Shown: in pieces, positions 7,889 through 18,117 of the stretch
Layout of the letters: the number at the start of each line of letters is the position of its first letter
Position numbering within the stretch: the stretch's first letter is position 1
NCBI GenBank assembly: GCA_033764335.1
Contig: JANRJC010000068.1
Span: forward strand, 1-64,000
Length of the DNA: 64,000 bases
Origin: JAGQVA01 sp033764335
GTDB taxonomy: Bacteria > Bacteroidota > Bacteroidia > J057
Direction: 5' to 3'
Translations under genes and position numbers: made by a program
Notes under the pieces: model-generated
The model's database searches: none
What the model saw: the letters and a program-made list of their open reading frames with translations, nothing else
What the model was told of the DNA's origin: nothing

Positions 7889-10800
7889 ATGAAAAAACCA
7901 ACGTATTGGAGAGGGCTCGAGGAACTGAAACAAACGCCTGAGTTTATTCAACAGGCAACCAAAGAGTTCCCCACAGATATTTCTCTGGAAGATGCGTTAA
8001 GTGAAACTTCCAATGAGTCCCTGGGATTTGCCGCTAACCGCCGCGACTTTCTGAAAGTACTGGGTTTTGGTATTACCGCAGCTACTCTTTCTGCTTGCGT
8101 GGAAGGCCCCGTCAAAAAAGCAATTCCTTACGTAAATAAGCCCGACGATATCATTCCGGGAGTTGCCAACTGGTACGCTTCCACGTCTTCAAACGGGACA
8201 CCGGTTTTGGTAAAAACCCGTGAAGGCCGTCCAATCAAGCTTGAAGGAAACCCCGATTCTCCCCTCACTAATGGCGGCCTTTCTGCTCTGGGACAAGCTA
8301 CCCTGCTCAATCTCTACGACATGGATCGTATGAAAGGGCCGAAAAAAGGAGCTAATGATGCCGACTGGGATACGGTGGACAAAGAAATCATGCAAAAACT
8401 TGCGCAGATTCAGGCTTCCGCCGGAATGTTGCGTGTAGTCTCCAATACGATACTTAGCCCTTCGTTGCAAAAAATTATCAGTGAGTTTACAGGCACATTT
8501 GAAAATGGGGCATATATAACTTACGATCCGGTATCAGCTTCGGCACTTGCCAAAGCACATGAAATAACCTTCGGCAAACGGGGCGTTCCCTCCTACAAAT
8601 TTGGAAATGCCGATGTCGTTATCAGTTTCTCCTGCGACTTCCTCGGTACCTGGCTTTCGCCGGTTGAATTTGCCTCTCAATATGTGGTAAAACGCAACCC
8701 CGACCAGCCGATGTCGCGACACCTTCAGTTTGAATCGGTGCTGACGCTTACCGGAGCAAACGCAGATATGCGTTTTCCGCTTAACCCTTCTCAGGAAGGT
8801 GTGGCTTTGTTGAACCTTTTCAACAAAGTTGCCCAGAAACTCGGGAAAGGGGTTGTCCCCGGTGTACCTGAATACAATGTTGCGCTCAGCGGGCTTGATA
8901 AAGCTGCCGATGATCTCGTAGCCTCACAAGGTAAATCGCTGGTTGTCTGTGGCACAAACGATGTAGCCATTCAGGTAGTAGTTGCAGCTATCAACAATAT
9001 GCTCGGTAACTATGGCCAGACCCTGGACATAGATAATCCCTCCCTGTGCAAACAAGGGGACGACGAGGCACTTGCCCAACTGGCAAAAGAACTGGAAGGT
9101 GGACAAGTGAAGGCTCTGATTGTGATCGGTGCAAATCCTGCCTTTAACTCCGCTTTTACGAAAGTATTTTCAGAAGCCATTCCTAAACTGGAACTTTCGG
9201 TTTCTCTTGCTTACAAGGAGGATGAAACTTCTGCTCTTTGCCAATATACCTGTCCTGACAGCCATTTTCTTGAATCTTGGGGCGATGCTCAACAGGCATC
9301 TAACCATTACAGCCTTATCCAGCCGGCCATTCATCCGATTTACAAAACCCGCCAGGCTGCACAGTCGCTGATGAAATGGACGGGGAATCAGGGAACCTAT
9401 CTTTCGTATCTGCAAAATTTCTGGAAAGAACGTTTTTTTGACGCTACAACCGGCGACTTCCGCATGTTCTGGAATGAAACTCTGCGGAAGGGTGTGAAGA
9501 TTCTCCCTGTAAATGCACCTTCTTCGACTTTTGTAGCCGACGAAACCGCACTGGGTACTTATGCCAATGCTTTAAAAGAAGGATTCACCGAAAACCCTGC
9601 GGAAGGGCAGTTTGAACTGGCTTTCTACCAAAAGGTTGCAATCCTTGACGGAGTTGAATCCGGCAACAACCCCTGGCTCCAGGAAATGCCCGATCCGATC
9701 ACAAAAGCTACCTGGGACAATTACCTCACCGTGCCCGCAGGTTATGCCGAAAGTCAGGGCCTGAAAAACGGCGACGTGATGAAAGTATCCTTTGGTGGAA
9801 ATGAATTGTATATGCCGGTGGTTATTCAGTACGGTCAGGCAAAAAATACGCTGGGTATCGCGCTGGGATATGGAAGCGCAAAAGCAGGTAAAACCGCTAA
9901 AAGAGCGAACGGGGAAGTGATCAGCGGGCGTCAGGTGGCCGGAGCAAATGTATATCCCTATACTTCGCTCAAAAACGGAGCCGTTTCTTATTCTGCCGGA
10001 ACCGTTGCCATTGAACGCACCGAACTGAAATATCAGATTGCGATGACCCAACTCTTCAACACGCTGTACGATCCTGCAAAAGGAGTACAATTTGGCGAAG
10101 ATTATGACCGCACAGAGCATATTATTCAGGAAACTACTTACAATGATTATAAAAACCCAGATGGACATTATGCCAAACATCTTGAGGAACAAGAGGCGCA
10201 TAGAAAACATCTGGTGACACTTTGGGATTCCCATTTTGAAGACCCGGAGACTAGCCGGCATATTCACTGGAAAATGGCCATAGATTTGAACAAGTGTACC
10301 GGTTGCGGAGCTTGTGTGGTGGCATGTCAGGCAGAAAATAATATCCCGGTAGTAGGTAAAAAAGAAATCCTGATCAGCCGTGATATGGCTTGGATGCGCA
10401 TAGACCGGTATTACAGCGGAAATGTGGACAACCCGGATGTTGTATTCCAACCGATGCTTTGTCAGCACTGCGACAATGCACCTTGTGAGACTGTCTGCCC
10501 GGTTCTGGCAACGATTCACAGCAAGGAGGGATTGAATCAAATGGCCTATAACCGTTGCGTAGGTACCCGTTATTGTGCCAACAACTGTCCCTACAAAGTA
10601 CGTCGTTTCAACTGGCATAACTTCTGGAAGAGCGAGCGGCTTTTCGGCGATCTTTATACCCATAATGAACTGGGACGCCTGGTCTTAAACCCAGACGTTA
10701 CGGTACGATTCAGAGGGGTAATGGAGAAATGCTCCTTCTGCGTACAACGCCTTCAGGATGGAAAACTGAGAGCGAAGGTGGAGGCAAACAGCACATTTGC

Positions 10801-11053
10801 CAAACCGGAAGATGGCTCGATTAAGACGGCATGTCAGCAGTCCTGCCCTACGGGTGCGATTGTATTTGGCGATTTTAATGATCCTAATAGTGAAGTCTCC
10901 CGATTATTCCGCGACAAACGCGCTTATGCCGTGTTGGAAGATGTGAAAACGCTGCCTTCGGTCAACTATATGGCTTTGGTCAGAAATCGTACCGAGGAGG
11001 AAGCCGAATTTAAAGCGCAGGAAAGAGCAGAAGTAAGAAATTATCAGTCATAG
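7889..11053 (+). CDS. actB: Alternative complex III subunit ActB (molybdopterin-oxidoreductase-like, Fe-S protein)
   Basis: This 1,054-residue fusion has a twin-arginine-type segment NRRDFLKVLGFG near residue 50, followed by a lipobox-like LSAC. A large domain related to molybdopterin oxidoreductases (about 60-720) comes next, then a C-terminal ferredoxin-like domain. The latter has four cysteine clusters, including CTGCGACVVAC, CQHCDNAPCETVC, CANNC with CSFC, and CQQSC, enough for several iron-sulfur clusters. In known complexes the large domain holds no molybdenum cofactor and the Fe-S chain passes electrons from the quinol site toward the cytochromes. Length and order fit the TAT-variant-translocated oxidoreductase family of Bacteroidota. 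Confidence 0.95.
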   Translation: MKKPTYWRGLEELKQTPEFIQQATKEFPTDISLEDALSETSNESLGFAANRRDFLKVLGFGITAATLSACVEGPVKKAIPYVNKPDDIIPGVANWYASTSSNGTPVLVKTREGRPIKLEGNPDSPLTNGGLSALGQATLLNLYDMDRMKGPKKGANDADWDTVDKEIMQKLAQIQASAGMLRVVSNTILSPSLQKIISEFTGTFENGAYITYDPVSASALAKAHEITFGKRGVPSYKFGNADVVISFSCDFLGTWLSPVEFASQYVVKRNPDQPMSRHLQFESVLTLTGANADMRFPLNPSQEGVALLNLFNKVAQKLGKGVVPGVPEYNVALSGLDKAADDLVASQGKSLVVCGTNDVAIQVVVAAINNMLGNYGQTLDIDNPSLCKQGDDEALAQLAKELEGGQVKALIVIGANPAFNSAFTKVFSEAIPKLELSVSLAYKEDETSALCQYTCPDSHFLESWGDAQQASNHYSLIQPAIHPIYKTRQAAQSLMKWTGNQGTYLSYLQNFWKERFFDATTGDFRMFWNETLRKGVKILPVNAPSSTFVADETALGTYANALKEGFTENPAEGQFELAFYQKVAILDGVESGNNPWLQEMPDPITKATWDNYLTVPAGYAESQGLKNGDVMKVSFGGNELYMPVVIQYGQAKNTLGIALGYGSAKAGKTAKRANGEVISGRQVAGANVYPYTSLKNGAVSYSAGTVAIERTELKYQIAMTQLFNTLYDPAKGVQFGEDYDRTEHIIQETTYNDYKNPDGHYAKHLEEQEAHRKHLVTLWDSHFEDPETSRHIHWKMAIDLNKCTGCGACVVACQAENNIPVVGKKEILISRDMAWMRIDRYYSGNVDNPDVVFQPMLCQHCDNAPCETVCPVLATIHSKEGLNQMAYNRCVGTRYCANNCPYKVRRFNWHNFWKSERLFGDLYTHNELGRLVLNPDVTVRFRGVMEKCSFCVQRLQDGKLRAKVEANSTFAKPEDGSIKTACQQSCPTGAIVFGDFNDPNSEVSRLFRDKRAYAVLEDVKTLPSVNYMALVRNRTEEEAEFKAQERAEVRNYQS

Positions 11054-11078
11054 AAAAACTAAAGAATAATCACCGAAT

Positions 11079-12485
11079 ATGAGCCACGCAGAATCACCCA
11101 TAAGGCAGAAATGGGTAGTCAATACAGACCACTACGGGCAGATTACGGAAGATGTCACTCGTCCGATTGAGTCAAAACCCAACCTTATGTGGTTGGCAGC
11201 TACCGGCTTTTCCGCGCTGGTGCTGGGTATAGGTACTGCTTTAATCGTTTGGACGATATATGAAGGTATCGGTGTATGGGGAGTAAACCGTACAGTTGGA
11301 TGGGCCTTTGATATTACAAACTTCGTATTTTGGGTCGGTATCGGTCACGCGGGTACGCTTATCTCCGCCGTACTGCTGCTTTTCCGGCAGAAATGGAGAA
11401 ATTCCATTAACCGGGCCTCCGAGGCAATGACGATCTTTGCGGTTATGTGCGCCGGGTTGTTTCCGCTGCTGCACATGGGACGCCCCTGGATGGGTCTTTG
11501 GTTTTTGCCCCTCCCCAACACTCGGGGATCGTTGTGGGTAAACTTCAACTCACCGCTGCTTTGGGACGTGTTTGCAATTTCGACCTACCTTACGGTTTCG
11601 CTGGTTTTCTGGTATCTGGGTATGATACCCGATTTTGCTACGATCCGCGATCGTATGGCAAAAAAAGGACGTAAAATCGCCTCCATGATCTATGGTGGTA
11701 TGGCCTTTGGTTGGGAGGGATCTTCCCGCAACTGGTCTCGGTTTGAGGTTGTTTCACTTATCCTTTCCGGTCTGGCAACACCGCTGGTACTTTCGGTGCA
11801 CTCCATCGTAAGTATGGACTTCGCTACCTCCGTAATACCGGGCTGGCACACTACCATTTTTCCCCCATACTTCGTTGCAGGTGCGATTTTCTCCGGATTC
11901 GGCATGGTACAAACCTTGATGATTGTAACGAGGAAAGTATATCGGCTGGAAAACTATATCACAATGGACCACATGGAGTCCATCGCAAAAATTGTAATTG
12001 CAACCGGTTCGCTGGTAGGTCTGGCTTATATGACGGAGTTTTTCACGGCATGGTATTCCGGTTCTATCTGGGAAAGATATGCTTTTATCAACCGCGCATT
12101 TGGTCCGTTTGGCTGGTCTTACTGGATCATGTTTAGCTGTAATGTGATTACCCCGCAGTTGTTCTGGTTTAAGAAAATCCGCACCAATATGGTGCTTACC
12201 TTTATCATTTCCATATTTGTAAACGTGGGAATGTGGTTTGAGCGATTTGTAATCATTGTTACTTCTCTTCACCGGGATTTCCTTCCTTCAAGCTGGGCAA
12301 GTTATGCGCCCACCTATGTGGAAGCGGGAATTCTTTTAGGTACATTCGGATTGTTTATGACCTGTTTTTTCCTTTTCTCCAAATATCTTCCGGTAGTGAA
12401 TATGTTTGAGGTAAAAACGTTGGTTAACCACCCTAAGAAACCCAAAGATTTGGAAGAAAGAACCGAGGAACCGATTACTGTATAA
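11079..12485 (+). CDS. actC: Alternative complex III subunit ActC (NrfD/PsrC-like quinol-site membrane protein)
   Basis: The 468-residue integral membrane protein has about ten hydrophobic helices and the NrfD/PsrC family pattern, for example GIGHAGTLISAVLLLFRQ near residue 88 and HSIVSMDF near residue 248. In alternative complex III this subunit binds menaquinol on the periplasmic side next to the Fe-S domain of ActB. It begins 25 bp after actB and is followed 40 bp later by actD, in one transcription unit. The paralogous subunit ActF lies three genes downstream. Confidence 0.95.
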   Translation: MSHAESPIRQKWVVNTDHYGQITEDVTRPIESKPNLMWLAATGFSALVLGIGTALIVWTIYEGIGVWGVNRTVGWAFDITNFVFWVGIGHAGTLISAVLLLFRQKWRNSINRASEAMTIFAVMCAGLFPLLHMGRPWMGLWFLPLPNTRGSLWVNFNSPLLWDVFAISTYLTVSLVFWYLGMIPDFATIRDRMAKKGRKIASMIYGGMAFGWEGSSRNWSRFEVVSLILSGLATPLVLSVHSIVSMDFATSVIPGWHTTIFPPYFVAGAIFSGFGMVQTLMIVTRKVYRLENYITMDHMESIAKIVIATGSLVGLAYMTEFFTAWYSGSIWERYAFINRAFGPFGWSYWIMFSCNVITPQLFWFKKIRTNMVLTFIISIFVNVGMWFERFVIIVTSLHRDFLPSSWASYAPTYVEAGILLGTFGLFMTCFFLFSKYLPVVNMFEVKTLVNHPKKPKDLEERTEEPITV

Positions 12486-12525
12486 TAGAAAAGAATCAAT
12501 TGAGTGCCCACTTAGAAAAAGATAG

Positions 12526-13041
12526 ATGAAAAAGAACTTCTTACTAGGCAAATATTGGGATCCGGATGCAACCCTTGACGCATTAAAACGCCTTCAGGAC
12601 GAGGGAGTGCTTGTCTATGACGTTTTTTCTCCGTTTCCCATTCACGGCATTGAACCCTATCTCAACATCAAACGCACAAGGCTCACCGTAGCAGCGTTTA
12701 TCTATGGTTGTATGGGAGCTTTGACCGGAATTTTACTAATAGCTCTGGTATTTGGGGTAATCTGGCCAATGAATATCGGAGGTAAACCCACGCTTCCTTG
12801 GCCCGACTTTGTCCCGATTACCTTTGAACTTACCGTATTGTTTGCTGCACACGGGATGGTTATTACTTTCCTTATTGTGGGTGGATACTGGCCCGGGAAA
12901 AAAGCCGTTCTCATGGATGACCGGCAAACGGACGATGTTTTTGTCGTTGCAATTGATAAAAATAAAGTAGAAGACGAGGCGGAAATCCGCAGAGTATTCT
13001 CCGAAACGGGTGCTTTTGAAATCACTGAAAAAGAAGTATAA
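12526..13041 (+). CDS. actD: Alternative complex III subunit ActD (DUF3341)
   Basis: The 171-residue protein has an N-terminal soluble part (YDVFSPFPIHGIEPYLNIK-like, characteristic of DUF3341), two transmembrane helices (about 55-80 and 100-125) and a short acidic C-terminal tail. ActD is a small structural subunit of alternative complex III with no cofactor. Its place between the NrfD-like ActC and the monohaem ActE is the standard gene order. Confidence 0.93.
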   Translation: MKKNFLLGKYWDPDATLDALKRLQDEGVLVYDVFSPFPIHGIEPYLNIKRTRLTVAAFIYGCMGALTGILLIALVFGVIWPMNIGGKPTLPWPDFVPITFELTVLFAAHGMVITFLIVGGYWPGKKAVLMDDRQTDDVFVVAIDKNKVEDEAEIRRVFSETGAFEITEKEV

Positions 13042-13045
13042 GTCT

Positions 13046-13729
13046 ATGGTACGTTTCAATCATAAATGGAAAATAGCGATACTCCTCGGTGCAGTAGCAC
13101 TCGTTGTGACAAGCTGTTATACCGATAAATCGAAGCGGAATATTGAGTATTCACCGAACATGTATAACTCCCTTCCGCTGGAGCCCTACTCACAGACCGA
13201 TTTTTCCGGTGGGATGACAGGGGGGCATTATGCTGCAACGGGAAATTCAGGGCCAATGAACCCTATTTTTGCCGATGGTCTGAATGCGCAAAAAGCACCT
13301 GCGGGAACTATTCCACGAGAAGAATCATGGATTCGCCCCGAGGCTTATATCCCTTATCCGTTTACGAATACTCCTGAAGGAAAGGATAGCGCACGTCAGT
13401 TCTGGACAAGTCCTCTAAACGACGTGGCTATGAATGAAAAAGGGTATGAGTGTACGGAGAAAACTTACCTCACGGGAAAAACCGTGTATGAAACCTTTTG
13501 TATCATGTGTCATGGTACGAATGGCGATGGACAGGGAAACCTGGTCACCAGTGGTAAATTTGGGGCAGTCCCCGATTACCGGGATTCTGTCCGGGCAGCC
13601 TTGAGCGAAGGCGAAATGTTTCATTCCATCACTCACGGAAAAGGGGTAATGGGATCTTACGCCTCTCAGGTAACGCCGATGCAGCGCTGGCAGGTGATTT
13701 GTTATATCCGAAAATTTCAGGAGCAATAA
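13046..13729 (+). CDS. actE: Alternative complex III subunit ActE, monohaem cytochrome c lipoprotein
   Basis: From the ATG at 13046 the protein has a lipoprotein signal ending VVTSC (Cys near residue 24) and a single haem-c motif CIMCH near residue 153. A Met-containing GVMGSYASQ segment near residue 210 may give the distal ligand. ActE is the membrane-anchored monohaem cytochrome of the complex. An in-frame GTG at 13010 would overlap actD and place a basic extension ahead of the signal peptide, so I reject it. The gene starts 4 bp after the actD stop, which suggests tight translational coupling. Confidence 0.92.
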   Translation: MVRFNHKWKIAILLGAVALVVTSCYTDKSKRNIEYSPNMYNSLPLEPYSQTDFSGGMTGGHYAATGNSGPMNPIFADGLNAQKAPAGTIPREESWIRPEAYIPYPFTNTPEGKDSARQFWTSPLNDVAMNEKGYECTEKTYLTGKTVYETFCIMCHGTNGDGQGNLVTSGKFGAVPDYRDSVRAALSEGEMFHSITHGKGVMGSYASQVTPMQRWQVICYIRKFQEQ

Positions 13730-13741
13730 AATATAAAGACT

Positions 13742-15097
13742 TTGGAAGCTGTACATTTTACATCCGAAAAACTCAACGATCGGTTCACCTTCAGTGGTAT
13801 CTCGCGTACAGTGGCTTATGCCCTGATCGGGATTGGAATTATTCTTTCCATCGCGGGTTACTTTCTGGCGTCCGATCCTGCCGCAGATTCGCACGGCGGT
13901 GGGCATACTACTGTGGAAACGCATGATCAGGCGGTTCATTCTACTGCGGACACTCCGGGCGATGAGGAATCTCACGGAGGCGGGCATCTTCATCACCCCG
14001 TCACAAAAGGTACTCGCCTGCTGTCAAATATTTTGATAGACAGCCTGTACTTTCTTACCATTGCCATGGGCGCAATGTTTTTCCTCACGATTCATCGTGT
14101 AGGGAATGCCGGGTGGCATACTGCCATTAAGAGGGTTCCGGAGGCGATTACCTCTTACCTGCCTGTGGCTGCCGTCGGGTTTGTGGCACTGTTTTTTTTC
14201 CTTAACCAGTTATACGACTGGGCTTACCTTCACCCCGGTCAGGATGCCCTGATAGACCTGAAACGGGCTTACCTGAACAATGGGTTCTTCATCGGAAGAA
14301 GTGTGGTGTTTTTTGGTGTTTGGATTGGCGCAGCATTGTGGCTTCGCAGATTGTCTGTGGCACAAGACTCCGAAGGGGGACTAACTCATTTCTACAAAAG
14401 CGGTACGATTTCCGCCGTGTTCATTATCTTCTTCGCGATTTCCTATACGCTGTTTTCCATTGACTGGATAAAATCACTGGAGCCTCACTGGTTCAGTACC
14501 ATTTTTGGTGTGTATATCTTTGCCGGTTCGATGGTTTCTTCGGTAGTGGTTACCTATCTGATTATTCTTTTCCTGAAGAGCCAGGGCCACATGTCTTATG
14601 TGAATGAATCACACATGCATGACCTCGGCAAATATGCCTTCGGCTTTACGGTTTTCTGGGGTTATATCTGGGTGGCGCAGTATCTTTTGATCTGGTATGC
14701 CAACATTCCCGAGGAGGGTATTTATTATGTGGTAAGATACCGGGTTGAAGACGAGGCTTATCGCGGATACGCTACTTTTTTCTACCTCAATATATTCCTC
14801 AACTTCCTGATTCCCTTCTTCGGATTGATGACCCGCAATGCAAAACGCCGTGCGGATGTGTTTATTCCACTGGCTGTCATAATGCTATATGGCCACTGGC
14901 ATGACTTATTCCTCATGGTAATGCCCGGTGCCATGCAGCAAAATCAGGGGATTAGTATTATGGAAATAGGAGTATTTGCTACCTTTGCGGGTGTGTTTTT
15001 ACTGGTAGTTTTTAATGCACTAAGCAAAGCGAACCTTGTTCCCTTAAAACATCCTTATATTGACGAAAGCCTCCATCATACTACCGGTCCGGTATAA
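13742..15097 (+). CDS. actF: Alternative complex III subunit ActF (NrfD-like paralogue)
   Basis: The 451-residue polytopic membrane protein is distantly related to ActC and closes the actABCDEF set. The only usable start near the upstream stop is a TTG at 13742; the next Met lies inside a membrane helix. Between the first and second membrane segments, residues 51-85 hold eight histidines in a Gly/His/Asp-rich loop (HGGGH and GHLHH motifs), which looks able to bind metal or buffer protons. The rest (SIDWIKSLEPHWFSTIFGVY near residue 239, WGYIWVAQYLLIWYA near residue 305) is typical of ActF. It overlaps no neighbour and coxB follows 50 bp later. Confidence 0.92.
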   Translation: MEAVHFTSEKLNDRFTFSGISRTVAYALIGIGIILSIAGYFLASDPAADSHGGGHTTVETHDQAVHSTADTPGDEESHGGGHLHHPVTKGTRLLSNILIDSLYFLTIAMGAMFFLTIHRVGNAGWHTAIKRVPEAITSYLPVAAVGFVALFFFLNQLYDWAYLHPGQDALIDLKRAYLNNGFFIGRSVVFFGVWIGAALWLRRLSVAQDSEGGLTHFYKSGTISAVFIIFFAISYTLFSIDWIKSLEPHWFSTIFGVYIFAGSMVSSVVVTYLIILFLKSQGHMSYVNESHMHDLGKYAFGFTVFWGYIWVAQYLLIWYANIPEEGIYYVVRYRVEDEAYRGYATFFYLNIFLNFLIPFFGLMTRNAKRRADVFIPLAVIMLYGHWHDLFLMVMPGAMQQNQGISIMEIGVFATFAGVFLLVVFNALSKANLVPLKHPYIDESLHHTTGPV

Positions 15098-15147
15098 AGA
15101 GATAAAAGTCATTTATTAATCAGAGAGAGACAGCTATTATTGTATAT

Positions 15148-16197
15148 ATGGATCCTCAATCATTACAATCATTAATCGGAATTGCCCAGATACTGCTCGT
15201 TTTAATTTTCGGGCTGGTATGTGTAAACCTCTATCTGGTCTTCCGACTGAAGGAAATTGATCCTTTCGCCAAATGGAATCCTCATCAGATCAATGGCACC
15301 CTGTTTATGGTGTTTATGGTGGTAGGAACCGTTGCGGCTTTTGTTTCGACGGGTGCATGGTCAAAACATTTTATTTTGATCAATGATCCTGCTTCGGAAC
15401 ATGGAAAGGAAATAGATTTTATGTTTGATATTACCACGGTTATCTCCGTTTTCGTTACGGTACTCACCAATGCCTTATTGTTCTTTTTCGCATGGAAATA
15501 TTATTCCAAGCCGGGGCAAAAAGCATTGTTTTATGCCCATAACAATAAACTGGAGGTCACCTGGACCATCATTCCGGCAATCGTGCTTACCGCTCTGATA
15601 AGCTATGGTATTATCAACTGGAATAAAATTATGGGTGATGCTCCTGCTGATGCCCTGGAAGTAGAAATCAACGCCAAACAATTTGACTGGACATTCCGTT
15701 ATCCGGGGCCAGATATGTTGTTTGGAGAAACGAAAGTTTCCTATATTAATGAAGCGGAATCCAACTTATTAGGGTTTAATACAGCCGATAAAAGCGGAAA
15801 AGATGATATTATTACCCGGGAAATACACTTTCCGGTAAATACTAACATCCTGCTAAAAATCAAGTCGCGTGACGTGCTCCATAGCCCCACACTGCCTCAT
15901 TTTCGGGTAAAAATGGACGCTGTACCGGGCATGCCTACAAGTTTTCATTTCAAGCCTACTGTTACAACTGCAGAAATGCGGGAAAGACGCGGGGAACCTG
16001 AGTTTAACTACGAAATGTCCTGTCAGCAAATCTGCGGTGGCGGTCACTGGAATATGCGGGCAATTGTCGTGGTTGAGACCATGGAAGAGTATCAGGCCTG
16101 GCTCAAAGGCCAGTCGAGTGATAAACCCTATTTTGTAGAAAGAGAAAACGGAGCGGTTACTTCCGAAACAGAAGCAAACCTGACTCTGAATCAATAA
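15148..16197 (+). CDS. coxB: Cytochrome c oxidase subunit II (CuA)
   Basis: The 349-residue protein has three hydrophobic segments in the first 135 residues and then the periplasmic cupredoxin domain. The CuA ligands are visible: His245 in DVLHSP, then Cys292, Cys296, His300 and Met303 in CQQICGGGHWNM. Subunit II takes electrons from a cytochrome c, or directly from alternative complex III in a supercomplex, and passes them to subunit I. There is no C-terminal haem-c domain, so this is not a caa3-type fusion of subunit II. Confidence 0.96.
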   Translation: MDPQSLQSLIGIAQILLVLIFGLVCVNLYLVFRLKEIDPFAKWNPHQINGTLFMVFMVVGTVAAFVSTGAWSKHFILINDPASEHGKEIDFMFDITTVISVFVTVLTNALLFFFAWKYYSKPGQKALFYAHNNKLEVTWTIIPAIVLTALISYGIINWNKIMGDAPADALEVEINAKQFDWTFRYPGPDMLFGETKVSYINEAESNLLGFNTADKSGKDDIITREIHFPVNTNILLKIKSRDVLHSPTLPHFRVKMDAVPGMPTSFHFKPTVTTAEMRERRGEPEFNYEMSCQQICGGGHWNMRAIVVVETMEEYQAWLKGQSSDKPYFVERENGAVTSETEANLTLNQ

Positions 16198-16228
16198 ATT
16201 AAGTCCAAGTATCAAAGATTATTGATAT

Positions 16229-18106
16229 ATGTCTGATATGACTGCACATACGGTTCACAATGGTAATGGAGAAGACCATTCTCATGACCATCATCACCAC
16301 GGAAATTTCTGGACACATTATGTATTCAGCCAGGATCATAAAATCATCGCCCGGCAATTCCTGATTACAGGTATTATCATGGCGGCGGTAGGTGTTTTAC
16401 TTTCGTTGCTCTTCCGGATTCAGCTTGCTTATCCGGAAACGGCTTTTCCGTTTTTGGAAACAATTCTGGGTAAATGGGCACCCGGCGGCCAGCTTGATCC
16501 CAATTTTTACTTGGCTTTGGTCACCATGCACGGTACCATCATGGTATTTTTTGTACTCACCGCGGGACTTAGCGGTACGTTCAGCAACTTCCTGATCCCT
16601 TTGCAGATCGGTGCAAGAGATATGGCCTCCGGCTTTATCAATATGCTTTCATACTGGTTCTTTTTTGCCTCTTGTGTGATCATGCTGGCGTCTCTTTTTA
16701 TATCCACAGGACCCGCTTCTGGTGGTTGGACCATTTATCCTCCGCTGAGTGCTTTGCCCCAAGCAATCCCGGGATCAGGGCTGGGCATGACTATGTGGTT
16801 GGTAGCAATGGCTTTGTTTATCGCCTCCTCTCTGATGGGCGGGATCAATTATATCACTACCGTCCTAAACCTGCGTACGCAGGGAATGTCGCTGATGCGT
16901 CTTCCGCTAACGGTATGGGCGTTTTTACTTACCGCTATAATCGGTGTACTTTCCTTCCCGGTACTTTTTTCAGCAGCTCTGCTTCTGATTTTCGACCGCT
17001 TGCTGGGCACAAGTTTTTATCTTTCCGATATTTATATAGCGGGTGAACTTCTCCACTATCAGGGAGGTAGCCCGATTCTTTTCCAACACCTTTTCTGGTT
17101 TTTGGGACACCCGGAAGTTTATATCGTATTACTTCCCGCTTTAGGAATTGCTTCGGAAGTGGTGTCGGTTCATTCGCGCAAACCGATTTTCGGCTATCAA
17201 TTTATGATTGGCTCGATGATCGCTATTGGGTTGCTGTCCTTTATTGTTTGGGCACACCACATGTTTGTAACGGGTATGAATCCTTTCCTCGGAACGGTGT
17301 TTATGATATTTACCCTTGTGATTGCGGTTCCCTCTGCGATTAAAGCATTTAACTATATAGCCACACTCTGGCGGGGAAATATTCAGTTTAATACGCCGAT
17401 TCTTTTTGCAATAGGACTTGTTTCCTTCTTCATTACCGGCGGTATTACGGGTATATATCTCGGAAATGCGGCATTGGACATTCCGCTTCACGATACTTAT
17501 TTTGTTACGGCGCACTTCCACCTGGTAATGGGTAGTGCATCAGCTTTTGGATTTTTTGCCGGAGTATATCAGTGGTTCCCCAAAATGTTTGGCAGAATGA
17601 TGAATGCTCGTCTGGGTTATGCACACTTCTGGCTTACGTTCCTCTCTTTGTATCTGGTATTTTTCCCGATGCACTTTATGGGATTGGGCGGTGTGGCAAG
17701 ACATTACTACTCCAACACGGCGTTCTCCTTTATGGAAGTATTTGTAAACCTGCAGACGTTCATTACGTTTGCGGCCTTCCTCGGGGGTACTGCCCAGCTA
17801 TTGTTTGTAATCAATTTCTTTGGCAGCATTTTCTTTGGAAAAGAGGCTCCCCTGAATCCGTGGAAGTCAAATACCTTGGAGTGGACAACACCTCGGAATC
17901 CCGGTCATGGCAACTGGCCCGGTGATATTCCTCATGTATATCGCTGGCCATATGATTACAGCAAGCCCGGTATAAAAGAGGACTATTTGCCTCAGCACAT
18001 TCCGGATGAAGAAGTTGAATATGAAGAAGGATTTCCGAAACCTGCAACAATACCCCACCGGGAAGTTTCTCCCAGACGTGTGGCGGAAGAAGCAGCGGAG
18101 GAATAA
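16229..18106 (+). CDS. coxA: Cytochrome c oxidase subunit I
   Basis: The 625-residue haem-copper oxidase catalytic subunit shows the low-spin haem ligand in MHGTIMVFF (His101). HPEVY (His294-Tyr298) marks the CuB ligand and cross-linked tyrosine of A-type oxidases, WAHHM the next two CuB histidines, and HFHLVMG the haem ligands near residue 430. It forms the oxygen-reducing, proton-pumping core with subunits II, III and IV. An unusual N-terminal segment (residues 7-30) is rich in His and Asp, with HDHHHHG. The C-terminal 60 residues are soluble and acidic. Confidence 0.97.
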   Translation: MSDMTAHTVHNGNGEDHSHDHHHHGNFWTHYVFSQDHKIIARQFLITGIIMAAVGVLLSLLFRIQLAYPETAFPFLETILGKWAPGGQLDPNFYLALVTMHGTIMVFFVLTAGLSGTFSNFLIPLQIGARDMASGFINMLSYWFFFASCVIMLASLFISTGPASGGWTIYPPLSALPQAIPGSGLGMTMWLVAMALFIASSLMGGINYITTVLNLRTQGMSLMRLPLTVWAFLLTAIIGVLSFPVLFSAALLLIFDRLLGTSFYLSDIYIAGELLHYQGGSPILFQHLFWFLGHPEVYIVLLPALGIASEVVSVHSRKPIFGYQFMIGSMIAIGLLSFIVWAHHMFVTGMNPFLGTVFMIFTLVIAVPSAIKAFNYIATLWRGNIQFNTPILFAIGLVSFFITGGITGIYLGNAALDIPLHDTYFVTAHFHLVMGSASAFGFFAGVYQWFPKMFGRMMNARLGYAHFWLTFLSLYLVFFPMHFMGLGGVARHYYSNTAFSFMEVFVNLQTFITFAAFLGGTAQLLFVINFFGSIFFGKEAPLNPWKSNTLEWTTPRNPGHGNWPGDIPHVYRWPYDYSKPGIKEDYLPQHIPDEEVEYEEGFPKPATIPHREVSPRRVAEEAAEE

Positions 18107-18117
18107 AAATAAGTAGT

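Noticed and set aside
9572..10663. A 363-codon open frame on the minus strand inside actB
   Set aside because: It lies antisense to a clearly conserved Fe-S/molybdopterin-type coding region and its translation shows no recognisable domain.
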